Assembly: GCA_963817735.1 (NCBI GenBank)
Contig: CAWFPP010000003.1
Span: 475,107 to 539,106, forward strand
Length of the DNA stretch: 64,000 nucleotides
Source of the DNA: Bog-473 sp963817735
GTDB lineage: Bacteria; Actinomycetota; Acidimicrobiia; Acidimicrobiales; RAAP-2
Direction: 5' to 3'
The notes under the pieces were generated by a model. That model had not been told where the DNA came from. It saw only the letters and a list, made by a program, of their open reading frames with translations, and did no database searches. The translations under genes were made by a program, and so were the position numbers. Shown one piece after another: positions 1 through 7,641 of the stretch. Each line of letters starts with the position of its first letter. Positions within the stretch are counted from its first letter, which is position 1.

Positions 1-299
1 GCCTCGGCGCCCTTGAAGCGCGTGTTGATGGGAACGAGAACGGCTCCGGCCGCGAACACGCCCAGTGCCGCCACTGTCCATTGCGCGCAGTTGCCGCACC
101 AGATCGCCACCCGGTCGCCGGGCCCGACCCCGGCCGACACCAGCGCGGCACCGAAATTCCCGGCTTCCTCCGCCAGCTGCGCATAGGAAAGGTCCGTCGG
201 CCCGTCCCGCACCGCGACCCGGTCGGCGAATTCGCCGGCGGCGTCAGCGAGCATCACCGGGATGGAGGGCCAGCCCTTTGAGAATGGTCCTCTTTCCAT
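1..299 (-). CDS. Acyl-CoA synthetase / AMP-dependent ligase, N-terminal part (runs off the window)
   Basis: The minus strand is open from an ATG at 299 to the window edge (99 codons). The translation starts MERGPFSKGWPSIPVML, then reads TDLSYAQLAEEAG and GVGPGDRVAIWCGNCAQWT, and continues with GAVLVPINTRFKGAEA. This is the usual N-terminal pattern of ANL-superfamily acyl-CoA synthetases: a Tyr/Leu-rich opening, GVxxGDRVAI, and a GA(V)xVPxNxR segment. The ATP-binding P-loop and the C-terminal domain lie outside the window, so substrate class cannot be judged. It is divergent from the P450 at 378. A TATCAT hexamer sits 6 nt before the ATG, which would fit a leaderless transcript (inference). 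An internal ATG (MLADAAGEF) is an alternative start. Confidence 0.85.
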   Translation of the reverse strand, partial: MERGPFSKGWPSIPVMLADAAGEFADRVAVRDGPTDLSYAQLAEEAGNFGAALVSAGVGPGDRVAIWCGNCAQWTVAALGVFAAGAVLVPINTRFKGAE

Positions 300-377
300 A
301 CAATAATGATACTTTCGAACGTTGGCCGCACGAGAAGCGGGAGGTTGACCGGCCCGCGAAGCTGGAAGGGGACACTC

Positions 378-1580
378 ATGACTACCACCGCGCCCGCGCC
401 CTACTACGACCCCTACGACTTCGAGATCGACGCCGACCCCTACCCGGTCTGGAAGCGGCTGCGCGACCAGGCCCCCCTCTATTACAACGAGAAGTACGAC
501 TTCTACGCCATCAGCCGGTACGAGGACGTGGAGCGCGCCTCGGTCGAGTGGCAGACGTACAGCTCGGCCAAGGGCTCGGTGCTCGAGATCATCAAGGCGG
601 AGATGGAGATGCCCCCGGGTCTGTTCATCTTCGAGGACCCGCCCGACCACGACCTCCATCGCGGCATCATGAGCCGCGTCTTCACACCCCGGCGCATGGC
701 GGCCATTGAGCCGCAGGTGCGGGACTTCGCAGCGCGCACACTCGACCCTCTGGTCGGCCAGGGGGGCTTCGACTTCATCCTCGACCTGGGCACGGAGATC
801 CCGATGCGCACCATCGGCATGCTGCTCGGCATTCCCGAGGAGGACCAGCAGGCGATCCGCGACCACATCGACGAGGGCCTGCGGCTCGAAGCGGGCGTCA
901 TGCCCGAGGTCGACATCAATGCCAGCGGGCGGACCGACGCCGACTACGGCGCCTACATCGACTGGCGGGCCGAGCATCCCTCCGACGACCTCATGACGGA
1001 GCTCCTCACCGCCGAGTTCACCGACGTGGACGGAACAGTCCGCACCCTGACCCGCGAGGAGATCCTCGGCTACATCGGCCTGCTCTCAGGGGCCGGGAAC
1101 GAGACCACGACGCGCCTCATCGGCTGGGCCGGCAAGCTCCTGGCCGAGCACCCCGACCAGCGCAAGGCGCTGGTGGACGACCCGTCGCTCATTCCGGCGG
1201 CCATTGAGGAGTGCCTGCGCTACGAGCCGCCCTCCCCCGTCCAGTCGCGCTACGTGACCACGAACGTCGAGCACCACGGCCGGACCGTTCCGGCCGGGAG
1301 CGTCATGGTGCTCCTCAACGCGTCGGCCAACCGCGACGAGCGGGAGTTTCCCGACCCCGACACGTTCGACATCCACCGCAAGGCCCAGCGCCACCTGAGC
1401 TTCGGGTACGGCCTGCATTTCTGCCTGGGCGCACACCTGGCGCGACTCGAGGCGCGCGTCGCGCTGGAAGAGCTCCTGCGGCGCTTCCCGGAATGGGAGG
1501 TCGACACGGCCAACGCGGTACAGGCTCGGACCTCCACGGTGCGGGGGTGGGAGAAGCTGCCGGTCCTCGTCCCGTCATGA
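378..1580 (+). CDS. Cytochrome P450 (400 aa)
   Basis: Class I bacterial P450, expected to hydroxylate a hydrophobic substrate with electrons from a ferredoxin. Visible landmarks are the I-helix GAGNETTTR (about residues 238-246), the K-helix ExxR within EECLRYEPP (about 278), and the heme loop FGYGLHFCLG (342-351) with the thiolate Cys at 349. The start is the ATG at 378, preceded by GGAAGGGGA; the open frame extends upstream but has no better site. The stop overlaps the next start (ATGA), so it is probably translated together with the three following genes. It lacks the FSSCNS segment shared by the three other P450s here and belongs to a different subfamily. No redox partner gene is adjacent. 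The substrate is unknown. Confidence 0.95.
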   Translation: MTTTAPAPYYDPYDFEIDADPYPVWKRLRDQAPLYYNEKYDFYAISRYEDVERASVEWQTYSSAKGSVLEIIKAEMEMPPGLFIFEDPPDHDLHRGIMSRVFTPRRMAAIEPQVRDFAARTLDPLVGQGGFDFILDLGTEIPMRTIGMLLGIPEEDQQAIRDHIDEGLRLEAGVMPEVDINASGRTDADYGAYIDWRAEHPSDDLMTELLTAEFTDVDGTVRTLTREEILGYIGLLSGAGNETTTRLIGWAGKLLAEHPDQRKALVDDPSLIPAAIEECLRYEPPSPVQSRYVTTNVEHHGRTVPAGSVMVLLNASANRDEREFPDPDTFDIHRKAQRHLSFGYGLHFCLGAHLARLEARVALEELLRRFPEWEVDTANAVQARTSTVRGWEKLPVLVPS

Positions 1581-2617
1581 GCGGCGATCGCTACCGGGTG
1601 GTCCAGTGGGCCACCGGGAACATCGGCTCGCATTCCCTGCGCGCCGTCATAGAGCATCCGGACCTCGACCTGGTGGGGCTGTACGTCTACTCGGAGGACA
1701 AGGCCGGGCGCGACGCCGGAGAACTGTGCGGCGCCACACCCACAGGGGTGCGGGCCACGCGCGACGTGGGCGAGATCCTCGCCCTGCAGCCGGACTGCGT
1801 CCTCTACATGGCCGACCGGGTGGACGTGGATGTGCTGTGCCAGTTGCTCGGGGCGGGCGCGAACGTGGTGTCGACCCGCAGCGAATTCCACAATCCGGCC
1901 CGGCTCGATCCGGAAACCCGCCGCCGGCTGGAGGCGGCCTGCGCGCAAGGGAAGTCCTCGCTGCACAGCACCGGCTCGAGCCCGGGGTTCATCACCGAGG
2001 CGCTGCCTCTCGTGCTGACGTCGCTGCAGCGGCGCCTCGATCATCTGCTGATTGAGGAGTTCGCCGACATGTCGTCGCGCAACTCGCCGGAGCTCATCTT
2101 CGACCTCATGGGGTTCGGGCGCGACCCCGCCAGCTTCGACCCGAGAGGCGTGGAGGCCCACGGCGGCGCTTCGTTCGCCGGCTCGCTCGAGGTGCTCGCC
2201 GAGGCACTCTCGCTCCCGCTCGACACGGTCGAGGCGACCGGGCAGGTGGCCACCGCCCGCCACGACGTGGACGTTGCGGCGGGCCATCTGCCCGCCGGCA
2301 GCATCGGCGCGCAGCGCATGCAGGTCCGTGGCATGCGGGACGGGCGGCCACTCGTGACGTTCAGCGCCAACTGGTACCTGACGAGCGACGTCGAGCCGGC
2401 CTGGGACCTCCGCCAGACGGGCTGGCACGTGCTCGTGGAGGGCGACACGCCGCTCGACATCGACATCCGGTTCCCGGTGCCACCCGACGAGTGGGCGGCG
2501 ACGTCGCCCGGCCTCACGGCGCACCGACCGGTCAACGCCATCCCCTTCGTCTGTGCGGCGGAGCCCGGCATCCGGACCATCGTCGACCTGCCCCAGGTCA
2601 TCGCCACCCTCGGTTGA
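1577..2617 (+). CDS. Dihydrodipicolinate reductase-like NAD(P)-binding oxidoreductase
   Basis: 346 aa. The N-terminus RVVQWATGNIGSHSLRAVI is a Rossmann nucleotide-binding start typical of the DHDPR-like / NAD(P)H-dependent amine dehydrogenase-like family that is frequent in actinobacterial catabolic clusters. The middle contains STRSEFHNPARLDP and HSTGSSPGFITEALPL, conserved-looking loops of that family. True lysine-pathway DapB is shorter (about 270 aa), so a role in lysine synthesis is unlikely. The start ATG overlaps the P450 stop by 4 nt, which argues for coupled expression. It may reduce or oxidise a product of the P450; that is inference from position only. Confidence 0.85.
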   Translation: MSGDRYRVVQWATGNIGSHSLRAVIEHPDLDLVGLYVYSEDKAGRDAGELCGATPTGVRATRDVGEILALQPDCVLYMADRVDVDVLCQLLGAGANVVSTRSEFHNPARLDPETRRRLEAACAQGKSSLHSTGSSPGFITEALPLVLTSLQRRLDHLLIEEFADMSSRNSPELIFDLMGFGRDPASFDPRGVEAHGGASFAGSLEVLAEALSLPLDTVEATGQVATARHDVDVAAGHLPAGSIGAQRMQVRGMRDGRPLVTFSANWYLTSDVEPAWDLRQTGWHVLVEGDTPLDIDIRFPVPPDEWAATSPGLTAHRPVNAIPFVCAAEPGIRTIVDLPQVIATLG

Positions 2618-2625
2618 CCGCCGGC

Positions 2626-3159
2626 ATGCCCACGCTCGGTCTCGTCGTGGGGAACCCGAAACTGCAGTCGCGCACGCTCGGGCTGGCGGCGCAGGTGGCC
2701 GTGGCGGCAGGCGGTGCCGCCGGACTCGACGTGGCCGACACCCTGACGGTGGACCTCGCCGGACTGGGCCCGCAGCTGTTCGACCGGTCCTCGTCCGGCG
2801 TCCGGGAGGCCGTCGACGGGATCCGGTCCTGCGCGCTGGTCGTCGTGGCCTCCCCGACCTACAAAGCCAGCTACACGGGGCTCCTCAAGTCCTTCCTCGA
2901 TTGGTTCAGCACCAGCGACCTGCAGGGCGTCACCGTCGTTCCGGTCATGACCGGCGCGGGAGCCCACCACGCCCTCGCCGTCGAGGTGCATCTCCGGCCG
3001 GTGCTCATCGAGCTCGGCGCGACCCTGCCCACGCGGGGCCTCTACGTCACCGAGGGCGAGCTGGCCGAGGCCGACGCGGTCATCACCACCTGGCTGCGGG
3101 CGGCCGGTCCCCAGTTGCGGCAGCTGCTTTCGACACACGACGGCGGAAGGAACACATGA
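2626..3159 (+). CDS. NAD(P)H-dependent FMN reductase (SsuE-like flavodoxin fold)
   Basis: 177 aa. The segment VVVASPTYKASYTGLLKSFLDWF is the signature flavin-binding/dimer region of NADPH-dependent FMN reductases (PF03358), preceded by an N-terminal GLVVGNPKLQSRTL phosphate-binding loop. Such proteins supply reduced FMN to two-component flavin monooxygenases. The luciferase-like oxidoreductase at 4843 is a possible client, although that family often uses F420. The ATG at 2626 lies 8 nt after the previous stop. An in-frame TTG at 2614 overlapping that stop is an alternative start; neither has a strong ribosome binding site. The end overlaps the next gene (ATGA). Confidence 0.88.
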   Translation: MPTLGLVVGNPKLQSRTLGLAAQVAVAAGGAAGLDVADTLTVDLAGLGPQLFDRSSSGVREAVDGIRSCALVVVASPTYKASYTGLLKSFLDWFSTSDLQGVTVVPVMTGAGAHHALAVEVHLRPVLIELGATLPTRGLYVTEGELAEADAVITTWLRAAGPQLRQLLSTHDGGRNT

Positions 3160-3740
3160 CATCTCCCGATGAACCGCGGCTGGCCCCCGTCCCGTTCGCC
3201 GACTGGGACGACGAAACCCGCTCCACGCTGCTGCAGTTCCTGCGCCGGCCCGAGCGCTACCTCTCCGGGGCGCCGGACGCACCGCCCATGCCGATCGTGC
3301 TCGAGATGTTCGCCCATCACCTCCCCCTCAGCGCCTCCTGGCTCCCCTTCACCGAGATGCTGGCCGGCGCGGACGCCCGCCTCAGCGCGCCCGTCCGGGA
3401 GCTCCTCGTCCTCCGGGTGGCCTGGCGCACGCAGTCGGGGTACGAGTGGGCCCAGCACGCCCGCATGGGTGGCGACGCCGGCCTGAGCGCGGCGCAGATC
3501 GACGCCGTTCCCGAGGGACCGGGGGCTGCGGTCTGGACGCCGTTGGAGCGGGCCCTGTTGACTGCCGTCGACGAGATCGTCGACGACCATGCGGTCGGTG
3601 ACGCCACGTGGGCGGACCTCGCGGCGCACTTCGCCCCGGCCGAGATCTTCGAGTTGCTGTTCGTGATCGGGGGCTACCTGTGCCTCGCCACCGTGCTCAA
3701 CAGCATCGGTGTGCCGGGTGAACTGCCGCCGCGTCCCTGA
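3156..3740 (+). CDS. Carboxymuconolactone decarboxylase (CMD/AhpD)-family protein
   Basis: 194 aa. The family core reads SAPVRELLVLRVAWRTQSGYEW followed by AQHARMGGDAGLS, i.e. the RE(L/I)LVLRVA helix and a YEWxQH motif. The two redox cysteines of AhpD-type members (CxxC) are absent, so a peroxidase-reductant role is unlikely. The Cys-less YEWxQH group is common in actinobacterial catabolic loci, with no settled activity. The start has a good site (GGCGGAAGG, 6 nt upstream) and overlaps the FMN reductase stop. It is the last gene of the P450 operon. A second Cys-less homologue is at 17252-17833, next to the Rieske oxygenase. Confidence 0.88.
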   Translation: MTSPDEPRLAPVPFADWDDETRSTLLQFLRRPERYLSGAPDAPPMPIVLEMFAHHLPLSASWLPFTEMLAGADARLSAPVRELLVLRVAWRTQSGYEWAQHARMGGDAGLSAAQIDAVPEGPGAAVWTPLERALLTAVDEIVDDHAVGDATWADLAAHFAPAEIFELLFVIGGYLCLATVLNSIGVPGELPPRP

Positions 3741-3764
3741 CGACCGAAGGGCCGCCGCGTCCCC

Positions 3765-4703
3765 TCAGGACGGCTCGATGACGACGCGCACCGCACCGCT
3801 GGCGCGCTCGGACGCGACGCGGAACGCCTCGGCGGCGTCCTCGATCGGAAAGCGGTGCGTGATCAAGGTGCGGACGATGTCGGGGTCGTCGGCCAGCATG
3901 GTGGCTGCGTGCTCCATCTCACGACCGCCGTCGTGGGCGCAGTAGCCCAGTGACGGGATGACCCTGGCTTCCTTGTGGAACAGCGGCATCCAGTCCAACT
4001 GCACCGGACCGAAATGCACGCCGAGGACGACGATCGTCCCACCCGGTGCGACGAGCTCACCACACCGGGCCAAGCTCGCCTCGGTGCCCGCCGCCTCGAC
4101 GACGACGTCGTAGACGCCTTGGGCTCCCACGCTTGCGCCCAGCCGCTCTCCCGCCTCCTTCTGGTAGGGGTGGCGCGCCTCGAGCGCGACTGCGTCCGCG
4201 CCGAGACGCCGGGCCCCGGCCACGGCGAGCAACCCGAGCGCGCCGGCACCGACGACGGCGACGCGGCTCCCCGGGGCGGTTCCGGCCAGCCCGAGCGCAT
4301 GCCACGAGACGGTCGCAGGCTCGACAATGGACGCGTCGCGCACATCGAGGCCGGGTGGGAGGGGCACGAGCCTGGCCGTCGGGGCGCGGAATTGCTCCGC
4401 CATGCCGCCGTCGGCGCTCACGCCGAGGGCGCGCTGCCCGTGGGTAGGGCACAGGTTGTACGCACCACGAGCACACTGTGCGCACTCCATGCAGCCGTAG
4501 ATGGCCTCGACGACCACCGCGGTGCCGTCCTCCCGCACTCCGGCGAGCTCGTGGCCCAGGATGGCCCGGCTCCCGAATTTTATGTAGCTCAGGTCGGAGC
4601 CGCAGATGCTCGTGGCCCGCATGTCGAGCACCTCGCCGATGCCCGGTGGCTGGTCGAGGTCGACGACGGCCACTCCCCCTTCCACACTGCGTACAGCCTT
4701 CAT
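3765..4703 (-). CDS. Zinc-binding alcohol dehydrogenase (medium-chain dehydrogenase/reductase)
   Basis: 312 aa. It has the catalytic-zinc motif with ICGSDLSYIK (Cys about 34) and ILGHELAGV. The structural-zinc loop is GCMECAQCARGAYNLCPT with four cysteines. The coenzyme-binding loop is VAVVGAGALGLLAVAGARRLGA. It would oxidise an alcohol with NAD(P)+, or the reverse. It is shorter than the usual 340-350 aa; the missing residues appear to be in the segment after the Rossmann GxGxxG helix (before VYDVVVEAAGTEA), so the protein is compact but not truncated at either end. The ATG at 4703 has a near-perfect AGGAGGAAG ribosome binding site. It is convergent with the CMD gene and divergent from the luciferase-like gene. 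Confidence 0.92.
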   Translation of the reverse strand: MKAVRSVEGGVAVVDLDQPPGIGEVLDMRATSICGSDLSYIKFGSRAILGHELAGVREDGTAVVVEAIYGCMECAQCARGAYNLCPTHGQRALGVSADGGMAEQFRAPTARLVPLPPGLDVRDASIVEPATVSWHALGLAGTAPGSRVAVVGAGALGLLAVAGARRLGADAVALEARHPYQKEAGERLGASVGAQGVYDVVVEAAGTEASLARCGELVAPGGTIVVLGVHFGPVQLDWMPLFHKEARVIPSLGYCAHDGGREMEHAATMLADDPDIVRTLITHRFPIEDAAEAFRVASERASGAVRVVIEPS

Positions 4704-4842
4704 CTTCCTCCTCGCGTCGGGCCGGACCGGACCGGTTGTCGCCCGCAGGAGAACCCTAGATATCCTCGGGCCGGCGTGTCACCAAGCCGGACCGGGGCGC
4801 CGTCCACGCCGAACCCGGCCGAATGCCGACGAGGAGTCTCCC

Positions 4843-5847
4843 GTGAACAGCCCGCTCGAATTCTGGCTCTACCTGCCGCAGATGCGGCTGACCATGGACC
4901 AGATGGTGCTGCGCGCCCGCGCCGCCGAGGCGGCCGGGTTCGGCGGCATCGCGAACATGGACCACATGGCCCCGCCGCTGGCGGAAAGCCAGCCCATGAC
5001 CGAGGCGATGATCACGAGCGCCTGGCTCGCCAGCCGGACCGAGCGCCTGCGGGTCGGGTCGCTGGTCCTGTGCGACTCGTTCCGGCACCCGGCCGTCCTG
5101 GCGCGCGAGGCCGTCTCCATCGACCAGGCGTCCGGGGGACGGTTCGAACTCGGTATCGGATGGGGCTCGGTGGCCGACGAGTTCCGCACCTTCGGCGTCG
5201 GATCGCTCGAGCCGAAGGCGCGGCTGAGCCGGTTGCGGGAATCGCTCGAGATCATGAAGGCGCTCTGGGCCGGCGAGACGCTCGACTACGAGGGCGAGCA
5301 CTTCACGCTGCACGGCGCGCAGCAGCGACCGGGCCCGGTCGGGCAGATCCCGATCGTCATCGGCGGGGCGGGCAAGGGAACGATGCGGCTGGTGGCCGCC
5401 CATGCCGACTGGTGGAACGTGCACACCCACATCGTCGACAGGCTCGACGAGATGCGCCCGCTCTCGGGGAACGCCCGTTGTTCGTTGCAGGTCCAGGTGG
5501 CCTTCGTCCCGCCCGGCGGCCCGCGTGACGAGATCGAGGCGACGGCCCGGCGGCGCTTCGGGTCGATCCCTATCGTCGGCAGCGCCGCCGAGCTGACCGA
5601 CTACTTCGGCACGCTGCAGGAGCGCGGTGTCGAGCGGGTCTATGCGTGGTTCTGCGACTTCGCTCCACCCGAGACGTTGGCGGCCTTCGGGGACGCGGTC
5701 ATCGCGGCAGTTCGGAGGCTTGCGCACGCCCGCCACCTGAGTCGGGTCCCTCGTTGCAGGCCCGTCACGCCGGCCTGTACCGACAGGCGACCCGAAGTGG
5801 GTCTAGAATCCCGGAAACGGATTACTAGAATCCCGGATAGGGATTAA
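4843..5847 (+). CDS. Luciferase-like (LLM-class) F420/flavin-dependent oxidoreductase
   Basis: 334 aa. Luciferase-like TIM-barrel features are AEAAGFGGIANMDHM near the N-terminus, RTERLRVGSLVLCDSFRHPA, SGGRFELGIGWG, the RLRESLEIMKALW helix, and PIVIGGAGKGTMRLVAAHADWWN. Actinobacterial members mostly use coenzyme F420, some FMNH2. The GTG at 4843 follows a clear GAGGAG site; the long open frame upstream is not coding. After residue about 295 the sequence becomes Arg-rich and unlike the family, and the last 30 codons run through the repeat-containing control region of the desaturase. The native stop has probably been lost, or the tail is recent. The partner flavin reductase could be the gene at 2626. 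Confidence 0.88.
   Translation: MNSPLEFWLYLPQMRLTMDQMVLRARAAEAAGFGGIANMDHMAPPLAESQPMTEAMITSAWLASRTERLRVGSLVLCDSFRHPAVLAREAVSIDQASGGRFELGIGWGSVADEFRTFGVGSLEPKARLSRLRESLEIMKALWAGETLDYEGEHFTLHGAQQRPGPVGQIPIVIGGAGKGTMRLVAAHADWWNVHTHIVDRLDEMRPLSGNARCSLQVQVAFVPPGGPRDEIEATARRRFGSIPIVGSAAELTDYFGTLQERGVERVYAWFCDFAPPETLAAFGDAVIAAVRRLAHARHLSRVPRCRPVTPACTDRRPEVGLESRKRITRIPDRD
5774..5787. promoter_or_regulatory. Candidate operator with TGTACCGAC core (site D)
   Basis: CCTGT-accg-ACAGG forms a 5-bp inverted repeat and contains TGTACCGAC (5776-5784). The same core occurs in the promoter regions at 18719-18727, 21569-21577 and 27048-27056. It is followed by GGTCTAGAAT (5800-5809), the same string that follows the core at 21582-21592. 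It lies inside the unusual 3' tail of the luciferase-like gene and upstream of the desaturase. A TetR-type regulator is the likely reader (inference). Confidence 0.4.
5803..5846 (+). repeat. Two tandem 22-bp direct repeats upstream of the desaturase
   Basis: Copies at 5803-5824 and 5825-5846 abut exactly and differ at only two positions. Each begins CTAGAATCCCGGA and ends GGATTA. Each carries a short dyad, ATCC...GGAT; the second copy improves it to ATCCC-GGATA-GGGAT. Each also contains a TAGAAT hexamer that resembles a -10 box. The array ends 68 nt before the desaturase start. Spacing of two helical turns between equal half-sites suggests cooperative binding of a dimeric repressor (inference). 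The convergent TetR gene at 6942 is the nearest candidate. Confidence 0.6.
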
Positions 5848-5914
5848 GAGTGTCGACACACAGGGTTGCCCAGATTCCCAGTAGCGCTCGACCACGAATG
5901 CGGGGAGTGGAACT

Positions 5915-6964
5915 GTGCCAACGGCCACCATCGACACGAAGCAAGCGGACTTCGGCGTCCTCGCCCGACGGGTCCGCGAGGCGGGCCTCCTCGACCGCCG
6001 GTTCGGCTACTACAGCCTCATGATCCCGCTCACCGTCGCGGCCTTCGCGGTGGGCTTCGCCGCATTGATCCTCATCGGGAGCTCGTGGTGGGCGCTCGCG
6101 GTCGCCGGATTTCTCGGCCTGGCCTTCACCCAGCTCGGCTTCGTCGGGCATGATGCCGGCCACCAAGAGGTCTTCCGGTCCAGGCGGGCCAACCGGGCCC
6201 TCGGGCTGGCCGTGGGAAACGTCCTGATCGGCATGAGCTTCGGCTGGTGGGTGCCGAAGCACAGCGCGCATCACGCGCATCCCAACGAAGTCGGCCGCGA
6301 TCCCGACGTCAGCGCGGCAGCCGTCGCCGCGCCGCCCGGCGACGGGCAACCGCCCCAGCCGGGCCGGACGGCACGGTTCATGACGAAATGGCAGGCCCCG
6401 TTGTTCTTCCCGCTCATGGTCCTGCGCAGCACGGGCATCTACGTGCTGGGCATTCAGCGACTGATCCGCCAGCGCGACCGGACCGCCTTCCTAGAGGCCG
6501 CGCTCCTCGGCATGCACGCCGCCCTCTACCTCGCCTGCGTGTTCTGGATCCTCTCCCCCCTGAAGGCCGTGGCGTTCATCGCAATTCAGCAGGCCGTCTT
6601 CTCGGTGTACCTGGGGTGCAGCTTCGCCCCCAACCACAAGGGGATGCCCCTCGTCGACCCCGACCAGGGTCTGAGCTTCGTCCGACGCCAGGTCATCACG
6701 TCCCGCAACGTGGCCGGCGGTTGGTTCACGAACGTCGCCCTCGGCGGTCTCAACTTCCAGATTGAGCACCACCTCTTCCCGAGCATGCCCCGTCCGAACC
6801 TGGCCCGGGCCCAGCGCCTCGTGAAGGCCTTCTGCGTCGAGAACGACCTGAGCTACCGCGAGGACAGCCTGGCCGGGTCCTACCGCCAGACGATCCGGTA
6901 CCTGCGGGCGGACGCCGTTGCCGCGGCCCAGCCGCGGCTGCTCACGGCTCAAGCCGCTCGATAA
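5915..6964 (+). CDS. Membrane fatty acid desaturase
   Basis: 349 aa. Integral-membrane di-iron desaturase with three histidine boxes: HDAGH (about residue 79), HSAHHAHPN (about 117), and QIEHHLFPSMPR (about 284). It has two N-terminal hydrophobic spans (about residues 36-66) and further spans around residues 160 and 205-235. It would insert a double bond into an acyl-CoA or lipid chain at the membrane, with electrons from an oxidoreductase not found here. It starts at GTG 5915 with GGGGAGTGG 5 nt before it. The 3' end overlaps the convergent TetR gene by 23 nt. Upstream repeats (5803-5846) suggest repressor control, as known for mycobacterial DesA3-type enzymes. Gene order suggests a role in lipid adaptation rather than catabolism. 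Confidence 0.93.
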   Translation: MPTATIDTKQADFGVLARRVREAGLLDRRFGYYSLMIPLTVAAFAVGFAALILIGSSWWALAVAGFLGLAFTQLGFVGHDAGHQEVFRSRRANRALGLAVGNVLIGMSFGWWVPKHSAHHAHPNEVGRDPDVSAAAVAAPPGDGQPPQPGRTARFMTKWQAPLFFPLMVLRSTGIYVLGIQRLIRQRDRTAFLEAALLGMHAALYLACVFWILSPLKAVAFIAIQQAVFSVYLGCSFAPNHKGMPLVDPDQGLSFVRRQVITSRNVAGGWFTNVALGGLNFQIEHHLFPSMPRPNLARAQRLVKAFCVENDLSYREDSLAGSYRQTIRYLRADAVAAAQPRLLTAQAAR

Positions 6965-7529
6965 CGCGCTGCACGAACTCATTGGTGGCGTCGTGACCCG
7001 CGGTGACGCCCAAGCCGCGCTCGAGAGCGAGCACCTGGGAGAGGCCAGTCATCAGCAGCAGGGCGGCGATCGCCGGTAGCTGGTCCGGAGGGACGCCGTG
7101 CGCGTCGAGGGCGGCCGTCAGCGCCACGAGCTGGGCGGCGCGGGAACGCTCGGCATAGCGCGCGATCTCCGTGCGGATGGACTTGCGGTGGTTCGCCAGC
7201 GCGACGAACTCGGTCATGAAGGCGGCGCCCCGCGGGTCGGCATTCAGCCGCCACAGCGTCCGCAGAGAGTTGTCGGCCGCCACCGTCCGCTCGAAGTGGG
7301 CGAGGCTCTCATCGGCCCGGCGCCGGAAGACCTCAAGGAAGAGGTCGTCCATGGTGCGGAAGTAGTAGTGGACGAGCTGCGGCTTGAGCCCCGCCTTCGC
7401 CCCGACGCGACGTGAGGTGACGGCCGCGTAGCCCTCGTCGAGCAGGAGCTGCTCGGCGGCATCGAGCAGTTGGGCCCTGGTCTTGGAGTCGGCCGCCCCG
7501 ATCCTTCTCGGCTGCGACGCCGTCGTCAT
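6942..7529 (-). CDS. TetR-family transcriptional regulator
   Basis: 195 aa. The N-terminal helix-turn-helix reads TRAQLLDAAEQLLLDEGYAA, VTSRRVGAKAGLKPQLVHYYF (about residues 17-56), the standard TetR_N layout with the recognition helix ending in HYYF. The C-terminal ligand domain is not recognisable. The gene is convergent with and overlaps the desaturase, and divergent from the P450 at 7642. A perfect dyad lies 3 nt upstream of its start (7532-7544), fitting autoregulation together with control of the P450-SDR pair. The desaturase is another possible target. Confidence 0.93.
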   Translation of the reverse strand: MTTASQPRRIGAADSKTRAQLLDAAEQLLLDEGYAAVTSRRVGAKAGLKPQLVHYYFRTMDDLFLEVFRRRADESLAHFERTVAADNSLRTLWRLNADPRGAAFMTEFVALANHRKSIRTEIARYAERSRAAQLVALTAALDAHGVPPDQLPAIAALLLMTGLSQVLALERGLGVTAGHDATNEFVQRVIERLEP

Positions 7530-7531
7530 CC

Positions 7532-7544
7532 TGACAACTTGTCA
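7532..7544. promoter_or_regulatory. Perfect dyad TGACAA-C-TTGTCA between TetR and P450
   Basis: This is a 13-bp perfect palindrome located 3 nt outside the tetR start codon. Its right arm, TTGTCA (7539-7544), can double as a -35 element for the P450 direction, with a weak TAAGCA 17 nt further on. Position and symmetry fit a TetR autoregulatory operator. Its sequence differs from the TGTACCGAC sites, so it probably belongs to a different regulator. Confidence 0.5.
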
Positions 7545-7641
7545 CATATGGACACCGGTGCTAAGCATTCGCCAAAACATGCTGAGCACCTGCACAGCAT
7601 GGTCGGTCCCGCCACGAGCGGGGAGGCGAAGGGAGACCGCG

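Noticed and set aside
300..377. TACAAT hexamer at 299-304 as P450 promoter
   Set aside because: Spacing to the nearest -35-like TTGAGA (278-283) is only 15 nt; evidence too weak to list as a feature.
1250..2524. 424-codon minus-strand frame opposite the DHDPR-like gene
   Set aside because: Arg/His/Val-rich shadow of the plus-strand gene; no family pattern, no ribosome binding site, and the plus strand shows clear homology.
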